The position numbers and the translations under genes were made by a program. The notes under the pieces were generated by a model. The model was not told the origin of the DNA. It saw nothing but the letters and a program-made list of their open reading frames with translations, and made no database searches. 15,139 nucleotides of DNA. It comes from Ignavibacteriales bacterium. GTDB taxonomy: Bacteria > Bacteroidota > Ignavibacteria > Ignavibacteriales > Ignavibacteriaceae. Shown here in pieces: positions 1 to 8,131 of the stretch (position 1 is the stretch's first letter; each line of letters opens with the position of its first letter). The stretch lies in NCBI GenBank assembly GCA_020061995.1, contig JAGUXE010000048.1:1-15139 (forward strand), read 5' to 3'.

Positions 1-187
1 TATTCATGTCAACCGAAAAATCTTTATTATTTTTCTTATTTACTTCGAGTTTTTGATTCTCGATAACACCGTGTAGATTTAGAATCAAAACAGTAATAAG
101 AATAATTGATGCGAGCATCAACGTAAAAGATGGGACAAAAAATGTTCCGACTAAAAATAGTATAAGGAATAAAAACCGGTTGAACAT
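1..187 (-). CDS. small membrane protein, N-terminal part (runs off window)
   Basis: An ATG at 187-185 opens a reading frame of 62 codons that stays open to the window edge, so the C-terminus is missing. The protein begins MFNRFLFLILFLVGTFFVPS and shows two hydrophobic stretches, about residues 4-17 and 20-40. A polar, Lys/Asn-rich tail follows (NQKLEVNKKNNKDFSVD). This looks like a two-helix inner-membrane protein or a membrane anchor with a soluble domain beyond the edge. The start lies only 20 bp after the sprA stop codon, so it is probably translated from the same transcript as sprA. I do not recognise the family. A role with the secretion translocon is possible from position only; nothing in the visible residues shows it. 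Confidence 0.6.
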   Translation of the reverse strand, partial: MFNRFLFLILFLVGTFFVPSFTLMLASIILITVLILNLHGVIENQKLEVNKKNNKDFSVDMN

Positions 188-207
188 TAATTTAAATTTT
201 TATCTGT

Positions 208-3200
208 TTATTGAATAAGAATTCTAACATCTAAACCAGCTTCATTGATTGTGGATGGAGGGACTCTCGCTGCGCCTTCGGGGGCAACTGATGATCTTTT
301 ATAAAATACAGTAAGTGTTACTCTGGAACTAATTACATATTTTATTCGCGGTTCAAGTAACGTTCTAGTTGTTCCATCTTGTGGAGTTCCCTCATCCGTA
401 AATTGATCCATATTAAAAACTACCGTTGAATTTTTTGTATTAGTATAAGAGAAACTAAACTCGATATCATTTTTTAGGGAAATGCCGAAAAGAGGTATCT
501 CAAAACCTGATTTCGAATAATTTAGTGTTACACCAATATCTCGTGAAAAAGTTTCTGTAATGTTTTTGGTAGTCACTCCTAAATCATAATTCGAGCGAGT
601 TGAATATTTAACACTTCCTGATAAATTACCCGACCAAAGTTCATTAAATGTTGCATTAATACCTAACAACGGCGCAAATCCAAAACTGATCTTCTGAGTT
701 TGTACACCTTGAGAGCCATCCGGATTTATTTTCCAACCTTCTGTGTAAGCAGATTGATAAGCATGATCTAAACTTACACGTTTCGTGTATTTACTGAAAA
801 AAGAAAGCTTTTCTAGACCATCCCATGTGATTCGCCAATTTGGACGTGGAATGTATTTCGCGAATTCTCTTAAGAAACCTATTTTTGAACCAAGAGGCAA
901 AGTTTCAAAACCTTTAACAAATGCTTCTGATAAATTTTGAGAAGGGTTATCTGAATTTCGGTTGTACAATTCATTTACTGTTTTAATTCCACTTTTGAAC
1001 ATACTGAATATCAATGTGGGAGGTAACGATAAAAATGATCGGTCTAATGTTCCGGTAGAATTAATATTGGTTATTATTGTATTTCCATCTTCATCAGATT
1101 GTAAGGATGTTGATTTGTTAACTGACCAACCAACTTTCCAATTCAAATCAATTTTTGCACCTTCCCAAAGTGGTCTTGATGTTGAGAGATCAATATTATT
1201 CTTTTGTGAGAAATTGTCGGAAAGATTTCCATTTGCGGCACGTCTGCCTACATTATTGCTTAACCCCATCATAAAGGCACGGGACGGACCATTATCAGCA
1301 CTAAATTTATAATTCCAAAAATTTCCAAGTCCGGATCCTGCACCATAAATTCCTGATGCATTAAATTGATTATCATTTGAAAAATTCACTTTAATATTTT
1401 CATAATCAAAAAACAAAAATTGAGATGCTGTTTTTAAAAATTGTAAAGCATTTGCTATTGCTGATGGTTTTGAAGGTATTGTATCAACTTGAGCTGTTGA
1501 ATCAACGACAGGCACTGCTGTAGCAACTTTTTGAAGCGAGTCTAATGCTGCTTGAACATTTTTGGGATCACGAAGATCTGCATCAAAATCTCTGGTTCTT
1601 CCTCTCGGTTGTTGTGGGCGTACTTGTGCAGGTTGAGTACTTTTTGCAGATTCATCAGCCTTGAATAATGGTGCTGAAAGGGCTTTTAATCTTAACGTAA
1701 GACCAAAATTAATTTTATTTGAGTATCCGGCTTGTCTACCCAGATCAACCTGGCTGAAGTCATTTCGCCACTGATAAGTTACAGAATAACCGGATGTTAA
1801 CTGGAAGAATTTGTTGAGATCCCAAAAACTAGGCAATTTTGGTGAGGTTCTTAAATCAAAGGATTGTCTGAATTGAAAATCTTTCCCAAAAATATTTCCG
1901 CTTGCGATATCTTTCCATATTTGTGATTCAGGACGTTGTAAATTATTTTCATCAACTTCTAGATATGTTAAAGAGGAAGCAATATCAAAACTATATGTGG
2001 AGGATAAATTGAAAAAGCCTCCCTCTGTAATTTTCCAGGCAATGTTCAATCCTCTGTTTGCAGTGAAATCCCGTGAAATTGTTTCTCTTGACAGAGCATT
2101 TCCGATTTGTCTACTAACATTAGTAATTCGACTTCTTTTGGCAGAAATTGTCCAACTAAATGTTTGCGGTGTAAAAAATACTTTTGAGTTCCGATAATCG
2201 GCAAACAAAGCGACTACTGTTCCAAAGACCGGGATACTTGCGGGATAAAAGAAATAATCTGGACTTAAATTTACTGCATAATTAACATTTGCATTCCAAA
2301 TCCAGTTAAGGTTAGATTGGGTTGTAGGATTTCTTGAGAAAGTTTTATTATAGTTAAATCCATAAGTTAAACTATTGAAAGAATCTCTTATTAACCAATG
2401 ATCAATCGGAATTTTCAATTTGATGTTTGATGAAGTCCACGTATCAGAAGTTGAAATAGTTTTGGCTTCAACTTTCATTTGTTCGGCAAGTTTGCCTGCT
2501 TCTTCTGCCGAAAGAGGTGTTGTTGTTGAGTCGGTTGGATTAATTAATCTCTCAGCCAATCTTTTAGAAGCTTCATCAATTTTTATATCTGTTCCCGGTA
2601 AGAATATCGGAGAACCAATACTTTCAGTTCGCGAATAATTGATTTTTAAATTACTCCCCTGAGTATTAAATGGCATTAACTTCAGAACATCAATATCAGT
2701 AGATATTCCCCAGTTTTTTGATTCTACTCGGGAACCGAATCTATCTTGTAAACGATGGAAATAGGGGCTGGTTTCAGACATATTAAAACTAACTTGTAAT
2801 AAATCTGCAAGCTTCAAAGATGTAGCAACACTATAAGCCCAACCCGGCGAATCGTCGGCACCAATTACTCTAAGCTCATTAACCCATACTTCTCCAAATA
2901 AATCATTGAAATCGCGCGGGTGGCTTTGATTGACTATGATTACTGACAAAAATTTAATTTGAGTTAAATTAGGATTCCCTTTGAGATAATAAAATCTCCC
3001 CGGAAGATCGCCGACAGGGATAGGAGCAATTTCCTGGCTTGTAGAATCACGTAATTGCTTTATTGCTGTTAATTCACTGAAGAGGAGAGATATTTCATTC
3101 CAACCTCTAAGAATCGGTTGACGATACTCATAATAATTATTTGAGTCTGTTCCAAATCGAAAATATACCTTAGCCGGATTTAAATTTTCATCTGAATAAG

Positions 3201-4947
3201 CGACCTTACCCTCAACATTTCCATGAATGAATAATTTCATTTCAGTATAATTAAAAACGTCAAGCGGTCTGTAAAGATATTTAATTACTTCTCTTGTTTC
3301 GCCCCCTCGTAATCCGTTAAGAATAAGATTTAGTGCTTGTTCATTCCTTAGGATATCCTGATCCGGACGAGTTCTATCACGCTCGCGTTGAACTCCTGGG
3401 GGACTTGAATAATTAGGATTATCTTCGACATTCACAACTGAAATAGCTAATACATCATCATCCGGAATTTTTTTCTGCCATTGATTTCCAACAAGATTAA
3501 ATTCAGCAATCCGAATACGCAAAGTTGTGTCAATATTCGTTACGAAAAATCTAATAAATTCTACGACTGAAAAACTAGGTGCGCCAATTTCTTCTTTAAA
3601 TTCTTTTAAAGGAATTCGATATAAATACCATCCCATTCTGTCACTTCCGCCCGCGATGTAAGGATTGCCTTCTATCTTAAGCGGAATTTCATATCTGAAA
3701 TAACTATTTAATTGATCCAAACTTCCGTTTCGATTCAAATCTTCTGTGTCTGGAAATCTCCCGATATCAGTTAAAGCTGCATTACCTTCAGTTCCATTGA
3801 TATAAAAATAATTCATTATATCATTTGAATTCGTTCCTCTTAAACTAAAATCATCATTATTTGGATCTCCTTGAGTAGAACCATAAAGACTTCGTTCTTG
3901 TTCACTAGTAATACCGTCAAGACCGGTATCCTCGCCATCGTCTATTAAATCATTATTGTTTTTATCTTCAGAATCAAGTTGACCGTTAGGTATAACATCT
4001 TCACTAATCTTGCCAAGATCTAAATATATTTTAGCATTTTCATAAATTGTCGGATCGGTAATCAGCGTATCCCTGTTTATCCAAAGCTCTATAAATTCTA
4101 TATTTTCATCCACTAAATTATTTGCTGTTGAAGAGAGTATTTTCATCATACCTCCCCAATTATAATTCAGATTATTGAGTTGCAGATTTCTATTATAAGA
4201 ACCTGAGCGAGTGGGCATAAAGACATAATCAAGTACTGTGACCTGCTCATCTCCGCGCGCTACCCTTCTGTCCGGCCAGATGTCTTTAACGTTTACATCG
4301 GATGGAAGTACATTGAACCAAAAACTTTTTCCTTTATAATTCATTTTTGATGTATCGGGTACATCAGGCATATTATTTATATCTGATAATCTTGTTGGGA
4401 TACTTAAATCTTTCCATGAAGTATAAGAAACACCGATTGGAATAATTCTTTTTGAACCCTCAAAATCATCAATGTAAGCTATACTTTTGTTTTGATCAGA
4501 AGCGATAGTACTCTTTTTTGTATTAGGGTCAGGGTCCATATATGCAAAATCACCCCGAAAAGTTATACTTGACATCTCTCGAGTTGAAATAACATTATCC
4601 ATTAATCTTGTTAAAAACGGTAAATCTGCAGAAGTAGAAAAATCAAGCCCATAAATTGAATTACTGAGTGGCTCTTCACCGATTCTTACTTTATCTGAAA
4701 GCGTTTGTTGTGATAGAGTTAATGCAGAAAATCCGAGTTTTGTTTTGCGTGAAATTGCAATTTCTCCACGCATACCAAATAATGTTTTTGAGGCTAATTG
4801 AAACAGGTCATTTTCTTCATAAGAAATTTTTAGATTTGCACCGGGAACCAGAGCTGCATCATTACGAATAGTTAACTGACCAATATTATAATCAACAAAA
4901 TAATCTGATCCGGAAGATAATTCCCTTCCATTCAAAGTCACTCTCAC
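208..4947 (-). CDS. sprA: SprA, T9SS outer-membrane translocon, C-terminal two thirds (after in-frame TGA)
   Basis: This is the larger part of SprA, the giant beta-barrel through which T9SS cargo crosses the outer membrane. The ORF is counted from a GTG at 4947-4945, but the same frame is open back to the TGA at 5022-5020, so the GTG is only the first start-like codon after the stop. Family landmarks (numbered from the GTG) are VDYNIG near 18-23, YIDDFEGSK near 159-166, Asp/Asn-rich EF-hand-like loops near 325-345 and 400-411, EVWVNELR near 690, and the closing TINEAGLDVRI segment a few residues from the end. The C-terminus is therefore intact. Alternating beta-strand sequence fills the rest. 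There is no signal peptide and no convincing ribosome-binding site before the GTG, so independent expression would give a protein that cannot be exported. The family is clear; whether this part is translated is not. Confidence 0.9.
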   Translation of the reverse strand: MRVTLNGRELSSGSDYFVDYNIGQLTIRNDAALVPGANLKISYEENDLFQLASKTLFGMRGEIAISRKTKLGFSALTLSQQTLSDKVRIGEEPLSNSIYGLDFSTSADLPFLTRLMDNVISTREMSSITFRGDFAYMDPDPNTKKSTIASDQNKSIAYIDDFEGSKRIIPIGVSYTSWKDLSIPTRLSDINNMPDVPDTSKMNYKGKSFWFNVLPSDVNVKDIWPDRRVARGDEQVTVLDYVFMPTRSGSYNRNLQLNNLNYNWGGMMKILSSTANNLVDENIEFIELWINRDTLITDPTIYENAKIYLDLGKISEDVIPNGQLDSEDKNNNDLIDDGEDTGLDGITSEQERSLYGSTQGDPNNDDFSLRGTNSNDIMNYFYINGTEGNAALTDIGRFPDTEDLNRNGSLDQLNSYFRYEIPLKIEGNPYIAGGSDRMGWYLYRIPLKEFKEEIGAPSFSVVEFIRFFVTNIDTTLRIRIAEFNLVGNQWQKKIPDDDVLAISVVNVEDNPNYSSPPGVQRERDRTRPDQDILRNEQALNLILNGLRGGETREVIKYLYRPLDVFNYTEMKLFIHGNVEGKVAYSDENLNPAKVYFRFGTDSNNYYEYRQPILRGWNEISLLFSELTAIKQLRDSTSQEIAPIPVGDLPGRFYYLKGNPNLTQIKFLSVIIVNQSHPRDFNDLFGEVWVNELRVIGADDSPGWAYSVATSLKLADLLQVSFNMSETSPYFHRLQDRFGSRVESKNWGISTDIDVLKLMPFNTQGSNLKINYSRTESIGSPIFLPGTDIKIDEASKRLAERLINPTDSTTTPLSAEEAGKLAEQMKVEAKTISTSDTWTSSNIKLKIPIDHWLIRDSFNSLTYGFNYNKTFSRNPTTQSNLNWIWNANVNYAVNLSPDYFFYPASIPVFGTVVALFADYRNSKVFFTPQTFSWTISAKRSRITNVSRQIGNALSRETISRDFTANRGLNIAWKITEGGFFNLSSTYSFDIASSLTYLEVDENNLQRPESQIWKDIASGNIFGKDFQFRQSFDLRTSPKLPSFWDLNKFFQLTSGYSVTYQWRNDFSQVDLGRQAGYSNKINFGLTLRLKALSAPLFKADESAKSTQPAQVRPQQPRGRTRDFDADLRDPKNVQAALDSLQKVATAVPVVDSTAQVDTIPSKPSAIANALQFLKTASQFLFFDYENIKVNFSNDNQFNASGIYGAGSGLGNFWNYKFSADNGPSRAFMMGLSNNVGRRAANGNLSDNFSQKNNIDLSTSRPLWEGAKIDLNWKVGWSVNKSTSLQSDEDGNTIITNINSTGTLDRSFLSLPPTLIFSMFKSGIKTVNELYNRNSDNPSQNLSEAFVKGFETLPLGSKIGFLREFAKYIPRPNWRITWDGLEKLSFFSKYTKRVSLDHAYQSAYTEGWKINPDGSQGVQTQKISFGFAPLLGINATFNELWSGNLSGSVKYSTRSNYDLGVTTKNITETFSRDIGVTLNYSKSGFEIPLFGISLKNDIEFSFSYTNTKNSTVVFNMDQFTDEGTPQDGTTRTLLEPRIKYVISSRVTLTVFYKRSSVAPEGAARVPPSTINEAGLDVRILIQ

Positions 4948-4977
4948 AGAGTTTTCGACGATATTAAATCCTAACTG

Positions 4978-5005
4978 ATAAACCGAAGAAGCTGTTCCGG
5001 TATAT
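4978..5005 (-). other. imperfect hairpin 14 nt downstream of the sprA TGA
   Basis: On the minus strand the arms ACCGGAA and TTC-TT-CGGT pair into 7 bp with a two-base bulge on the 3' side and a CAGC loop. After one T-T mismatch, ATA/TAT adds three more pairs. It begins 14 nt after the TGA, roughly where bacterial selenocysteine (SECIS) or readthrough-stimulating structures sit. The bulge placement and loop do not match the known E. coli SECIS closely, and a hairpin of this size can occur by chance. The structure is visible in the sequence; any function is speculation. Confidence 0.25.
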
Positions 5006-5019
5006 TTTCCAAAGAGGAC

Positions 5020-5022
5020 TCA
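5020..5022 (-). other. in-frame TGA interrupting sprA
   Basis: The codon series AAT AAA GTA AAA GAT AAG TGA GTC CTC TTT GGA AAA TAT runs through this site with no frame change. The distance from the codon after TGA to the downstream GTG is 72 bases, exactly 24 codons. Flanking peptides (NKVKDK before, VLFGKYTGTASS after) read as continuous SprA, where I recall family members having a basic/aromatic segment followed by a [KR]GxY-like motif. TGA is one transition away from TGG (Trp), so a point mutation or miscall is the simplest account. Reading through gives 2312 residues in total. Confidence 0.9.
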
Positions 5023-7146
5023 CTTATCTTTTACTTTATTATTCCTCGCACTCTGTGCAGTCGTATCATAAATATCGAGGAAACGGAGCGAATCGGCATT
5101 ATCCAAAGACCTCGGAATATTTCTACCAAAGGGTTGTAAATAAGGAAATATTATTTCTCCTGTCTCAGGATATATTGTTTGAGCAACTTTGAAATCAAAA
5201 ACTCCATCCGGTTGAGGATTACCACTCGCATCTACTCTATCCAATCCAAAAGCATTAAGTAGTTTTATATCACCAATAACATTTTGCGCTTCACCACCGT
5301 CAATTTCATATCTTAAATCGAATTCAAAACCTTCACGGTTGATATTTCTTCCGCTCGTCGGATAAATATTTTTAAGAAGTAGTTTCCACGCTTCTTTATG
5401 TTGAGGTAAAAGATTCTGTGGTTTTACAAGTTTGAGAACTAATCGTCTAGAGGTATCCTGCTGTGTCTGACTAAGAAATTCCCCAAAAAAAGTATCATCT
5501 TGATCAGTTTGAAAATTTGGACCTTCAACCTGATAAGAGACAGCAATTACATCAGTTTCTTGCAGATTTGTTTTAAATGTTATAAATCCGGTTTCAGGAT
5601 GAAGAGAGTAATCTACATCTTGCGTTAAAAGAATAAATCTTCCTTTTGATATTTCTCCCTGAATTTCCTGCTTGTTTTCATCACGTAGCGAATCAGCATA
5701 ACGCTGGCCAACAATTAAAGGTTGCAAATTGATATAAGCAATAGCATTTCTTTCGTTTGGATTTCTTAATGTTTGTGTAATCGATTTCCAAACTTCAATA
5801 TTTTTTACAAAAAATTGTCTATCAACATCAGGAGTTATATTTCCGTAGAAACGATTAAATAAATTCAGATTCGAACTTGTATCAGCATAAAGTGAACTTA
5901 AGAAATAGTGATTTTTTGAATAATCATAAGCTCGTATCTGGAATTCATTCGTCTGCGTACCACCGCTAACAGATTTCTCTTTAACTTCCCCTTTCTTCTG
6001 TGAAGCTAACACTGTTAAATTTAGAGGTCCAAGTTTAAATACAGATTTAATACCAAATAATGCTTCACCACCTCCAACCAAAGGTGAAGTTTGTAATGAT
6101 ACATTTCCTGCTTCAACACTTTGAACTATTTCATCCTCATATCCGGTATATTTTATTTTCAACTGATTTTCATATTCAAAATTTCTTTCAGTATTCCAAT
6201 CAGCATTAATTTGAAGTTTATCACCTATTGTTCCATTTACATTAATTTGAACTTGCTGTCTAAAATCGGGTTCATTTCTTGAGTTTCCCAATCTTGATGC
6301 CGTTAAACCTTCAGTAGTTTCATTACGCCATGCACCATGTATATCAACTGCACCGCCAATTTTCAAATTAATTTTAGGAGTACCGAAAATGCTTAAAATC
6401 CCAACACTCGGAAGTGGAATCTCAAAATCAGTAATATCTTTTATTAAATCTCCAAGTCCTTTCTTAGTATCTTTAAGTTCATATTTATATGCGAGTTCAT
6501 CCCAAAGCGCTTGTTCTCTTGACTTCAATTTTAGTTCTATATAATCTGAAAGTGGGATTTTTAAAACAATCTTGACTACTTGATCACCTATTTTGTCTTT
6601 GATTTCAACAAATTCTCCTGTTGAATCAATTTCAATTACACGTTTTTTTAAGTTTGGTGATGGCTGTCCTATAAGTCGAGGTGATTTTCTAGAATGGAAA
6701 GATAAGTACGGGACATCAACCGGTTTATACTTAAAATTCTCAAGTCGTGCAGTTGAATCAAATGTTCTTGGGTCTGGTTTAAGGGAATCAGGAATATTCT
6801 CGAGAGAATCAGTAAATATAGTAGTGGTGTCTAACCCAAATTTCAATAATGAATCAGGGTGAATTATAATTGAGTCGGGATTTATGGATGTTAAGATTGA
6901 ATCAGCGAAAAGAGTTAAAAACGGAAAGTTTGCGTCTGATAAATTTAAATCTGATTCGATTGGATTGGAGCTCTCAAAATCATTTACATTAGCGGCTACT
7001 TCTTCTGAAGCAATTCTAAGTTGAGTATAATAATTGAACCAACCGTCAAACCATAGTAATTTATTAATCTGACTCGGTGAGTTAGAATTAAATCCGTATG
7101 ATGAAACTGCAATAATAAGAACCGCAGGTAGTGCGGTTAGTTTCAA
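5020..7146 (-). CDS. sprA: SprA, T9SS outer-membrane translocon, N-terminal third (ends at premature TGA)
   Basis: This holds the signal peptide and first barrel strands of SprA, the T9SS outer-membrane channel, which is also needed for gliding in motile relatives. The start is a TTG at 7146-7144, the only ATG/GTG/TTG codon in frame between the upstream TAG (7236-7234) and the hydrophobic stretch. It gives MKLTALPAVLIIAVSSYGF, a plausible signal peptide. Residues 85-125 are rich in Asp-Ser pairs. Residues 238-271 (IPLPSVGILSIFGTPKIN core) and 315-351 (ADWNTERNFEYENQLKIKY, then YEDEIVQSVEAGNVSL) are SprA hallmarks. The protein stops at residue 708 at a TGA in a normally continuous region. Alone it is about a third of a SprA and should not make a working channel. 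It is separated from the upstream phosphatase by 292 bp, so it probably has its own promoter. Confidence 0.92.
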   Translation of the reverse strand: MKLTALPAVLIIAVSSYGFNSNSPSQINKLLWFDGWFNYYTQLRIASEEVAANVNDFESSNPIESDLNLSDANFPFLTLFADSILTSINPDSIIIHPDSLLKFGLDTTTIFTDSLENIPDSLKPDPRTFDSTARLENFKYKPVDVPYLSFHSRKSPRLIGQPSPNLKKRVIEIDSTGEFVEIKDKIGDQVVKIVLKIPLSDYIELKLKSREQALWDELAYKYELKDTKKGLGDLIKDITDFEIPLPSVGILSIFGTPKINLKIGGAVDIHGAWRNETTEGLTASRLGNSRNEPDFRQQVQINVNGTIGDKLQINADWNTERNFEYENQLKIKYTGYEDEIVQSVEAGNVSLQTSPLVGGGEALFGIKSVFKLGPLNLTVLASQKKGEVKEKSVSGGTQTNEFQIRAYDYSKNHYFLSSLYADTSSNLNLFNRFYGNITPDVDRQFFVKNIEVWKSITQTLRNPNERNAIAYINLQPLIVGQRYADSLRDENKQEIQGEISKGRFILLTQDVDYSLHPETGFITFKTNLQETDVIAVSYQVEGPNFQTDQDDTFFGEFLSQTQQDTSRRLVLKLVKPQNLLPQHKEAWKLLLKNIYPTSGRNINREGFEFDLRYEIDGGEAQNVIGDIKLLNAFGLDRVDASGNPQPDGVFDFKVAQTIYPETGEIIFPYLQPFGRNIPRSLDNADSLRFLDIYDTTAQSARNNKVKDK

Positions 7147-7438
7147 AATATTTTCTACAATAGATACGAAATTACGTTTGATAGAAGAACCTGTTGAACT
7201 TAATTTATAATCGCTTAAAGTTGTAAAAAGATACTATAAAGACTCCTTTTTTTTTGACTGCGAAATATAAGTAATTCAATATAAAAGTTGAAAACATTTT
7301 GAGATTTAAATAAGAGTTAGATTATTTTGTTTTAAGTAAATATTTCAAAAACGTGGAGAAAATAACGAAAGTTTTTTGATTAATGTTAGGTAATTTTTTT
7401 TCCATGAAACCTCAGTAAAATATATTCCTCTTCCTGAA
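7147..7438. other. 292-bp AT-rich intergenic region upstream of sprA
   Basis: No gene is visible here. It separates the metallophosphatase stop from the sprA start and probably contains the sprA promoter. On the minus strand a run of nine A is followed by GGAG (7251-7239), a strong Shine-Dalgarno-like AAGGAG, yet no ATG, GTG or TTG stands 5-12 nt beyond it; the sprA TTG is about 90 nt downstream. The sprA frame is open for 29 codons upstream of the TTG, to the TAG at 7236-7234. That extension includes a Lys-Arg pair just before the hydrophobic stretch, so a non-canonical upstream start cannot be ruled out. TTGAAA and TAATCT, 18 bp apart (minus strand, near 7346-7317), are a weak -35/-10-like pair. 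I see no convincing terminator for the upstream gene. Confidence 0.45.
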
Positions 7439-8128
7439 CTATACTAAATCATCAATAAATGTCGGTGTTGAAATTACTTTGACTAATTTACCCTCTTCAA
7501 TTATAACAGCACTCAGTTTGTTTCCCATATACACTGAAGTATCGATATAAAGTGAATTACTATTTTCCTTATATACAATTTCGTTGAAACGACAATGCCC
7601 TACAATTTGAAGTCTCCCCACATTTGCCAGAATTCCCCTATTCCAAAGTATTCCTGCTTCATCATCAAAATATTTGGTAGCATAATTATTAAGTTTTTGA
7701 AAATCAATTTCCTTGTTTGAGAAAATTTTATGTGCGTATTTTTCGGAAATTCCGGCATGTGAAATCAACGCATCATCGAGAAGTAAAAAATATGGAGCGT
7801 CTTCAATCATCTTTAGGTGTTTTGAGAGGAGATGATTTTGAAACTTGTATGCTTCAATTGTTGCTTCATTACCGTTATAGATCCAAGGTAATGCTATTGG
7901 ATTTGAAGGTTCAGTAACTCCATAATAGAACATTATGTCGTGATTACCTTTTACAAAAGTAATTCCCTCCCCTTCTAAAAGATTAAAGACTTCCGGGGTA
8001 TATCGACCCCGGTCACCTAAATCACCAACAGAATATAATGTGATATTGCCGTACAAATCTTTAATTTCGGCGACTAAACCTACGAGAGTATGAAAACAAC
8101 CGTGAATATCTCCTATTACGGCATACAT
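7439..8128 (-). CDS. PPP-family metallophosphatase (Ser/Thr protein phosphatase-like)
   Basis: A cytoplasmic dinuclear-metal phosphoesterase of the calcineurin-like PPP superfamily, 229 residues, typical for bacterial PPP enzymes. The metal-binding signature is complete: GDIHG at 6-10, GDLGDRG at 35-41, GNHD at 61-64, a histidine in SHAG at 123-126, and a further histidine in VGHC at 176-179 where most members have GHT. The substrate could be phosphoserine/threonine, phosphotyrosine or a diadenosine polyphosphate (ApaH-like); the sequence does not decide. The start ATG is three bases after the TAG of the CoA-transferase gene, so the two are almost certainly cotranscribed and perhaps translationally coupled. 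There is no signal peptide. The family call is secure and the specificity unknown. Confidence 0.88.
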   Translation of the reverse strand: MYAVIGDIHGCFHTLVGLVAEIKDLYGNITLYSVGDLGDRGRYTPEVFNLLEGEGITFVKGNHDIMFYYGVTEPSNPIALPWIYNGNEATIEAYKFQNHLLSKHLKMIEDAPYFLLLDDALISHAGISEKYAHKIFSNKEIDFQKLNNYATKYFDDEAGILWNRGILANVGRLQIVGHCRFNEIVYKENSNSLYIDTSVYMGNKLSAVIIEEGKLVKVISTPTFIDDLV

Positions 8129-8131
8129 CTA

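Noticed and set aside
322..342. Dockerin or cellulosome-type calcium repeats suggested by Asp/Asn-rich loops in SprA (residue numbers from the GTG)
   Set aside because: Such EF-hand-like loops are a regular part of SprA family proteins and occur here at their expected place, so no separate domain is needed.
962..1312. Plus-strand 116-codon ORF, and similar plus-strand ORFs at 1997, 2420, 4668, 6593, 7717, 9498, 13051, 13307, 13434 and 13845
   Set aside because: All lie antisense within well-supported minus-strand genes, their translations show no recognisable family pattern, and none has a plausible start context.
4947..7146. sprA broken by a frameshift or made of two separate genes
   Set aside because: The reading frame is identical on both sides of the TGA, and family motifs and length add up to a single SprA. 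The GTG at 4947 has no signal peptide or ribosome-binding site behind it.
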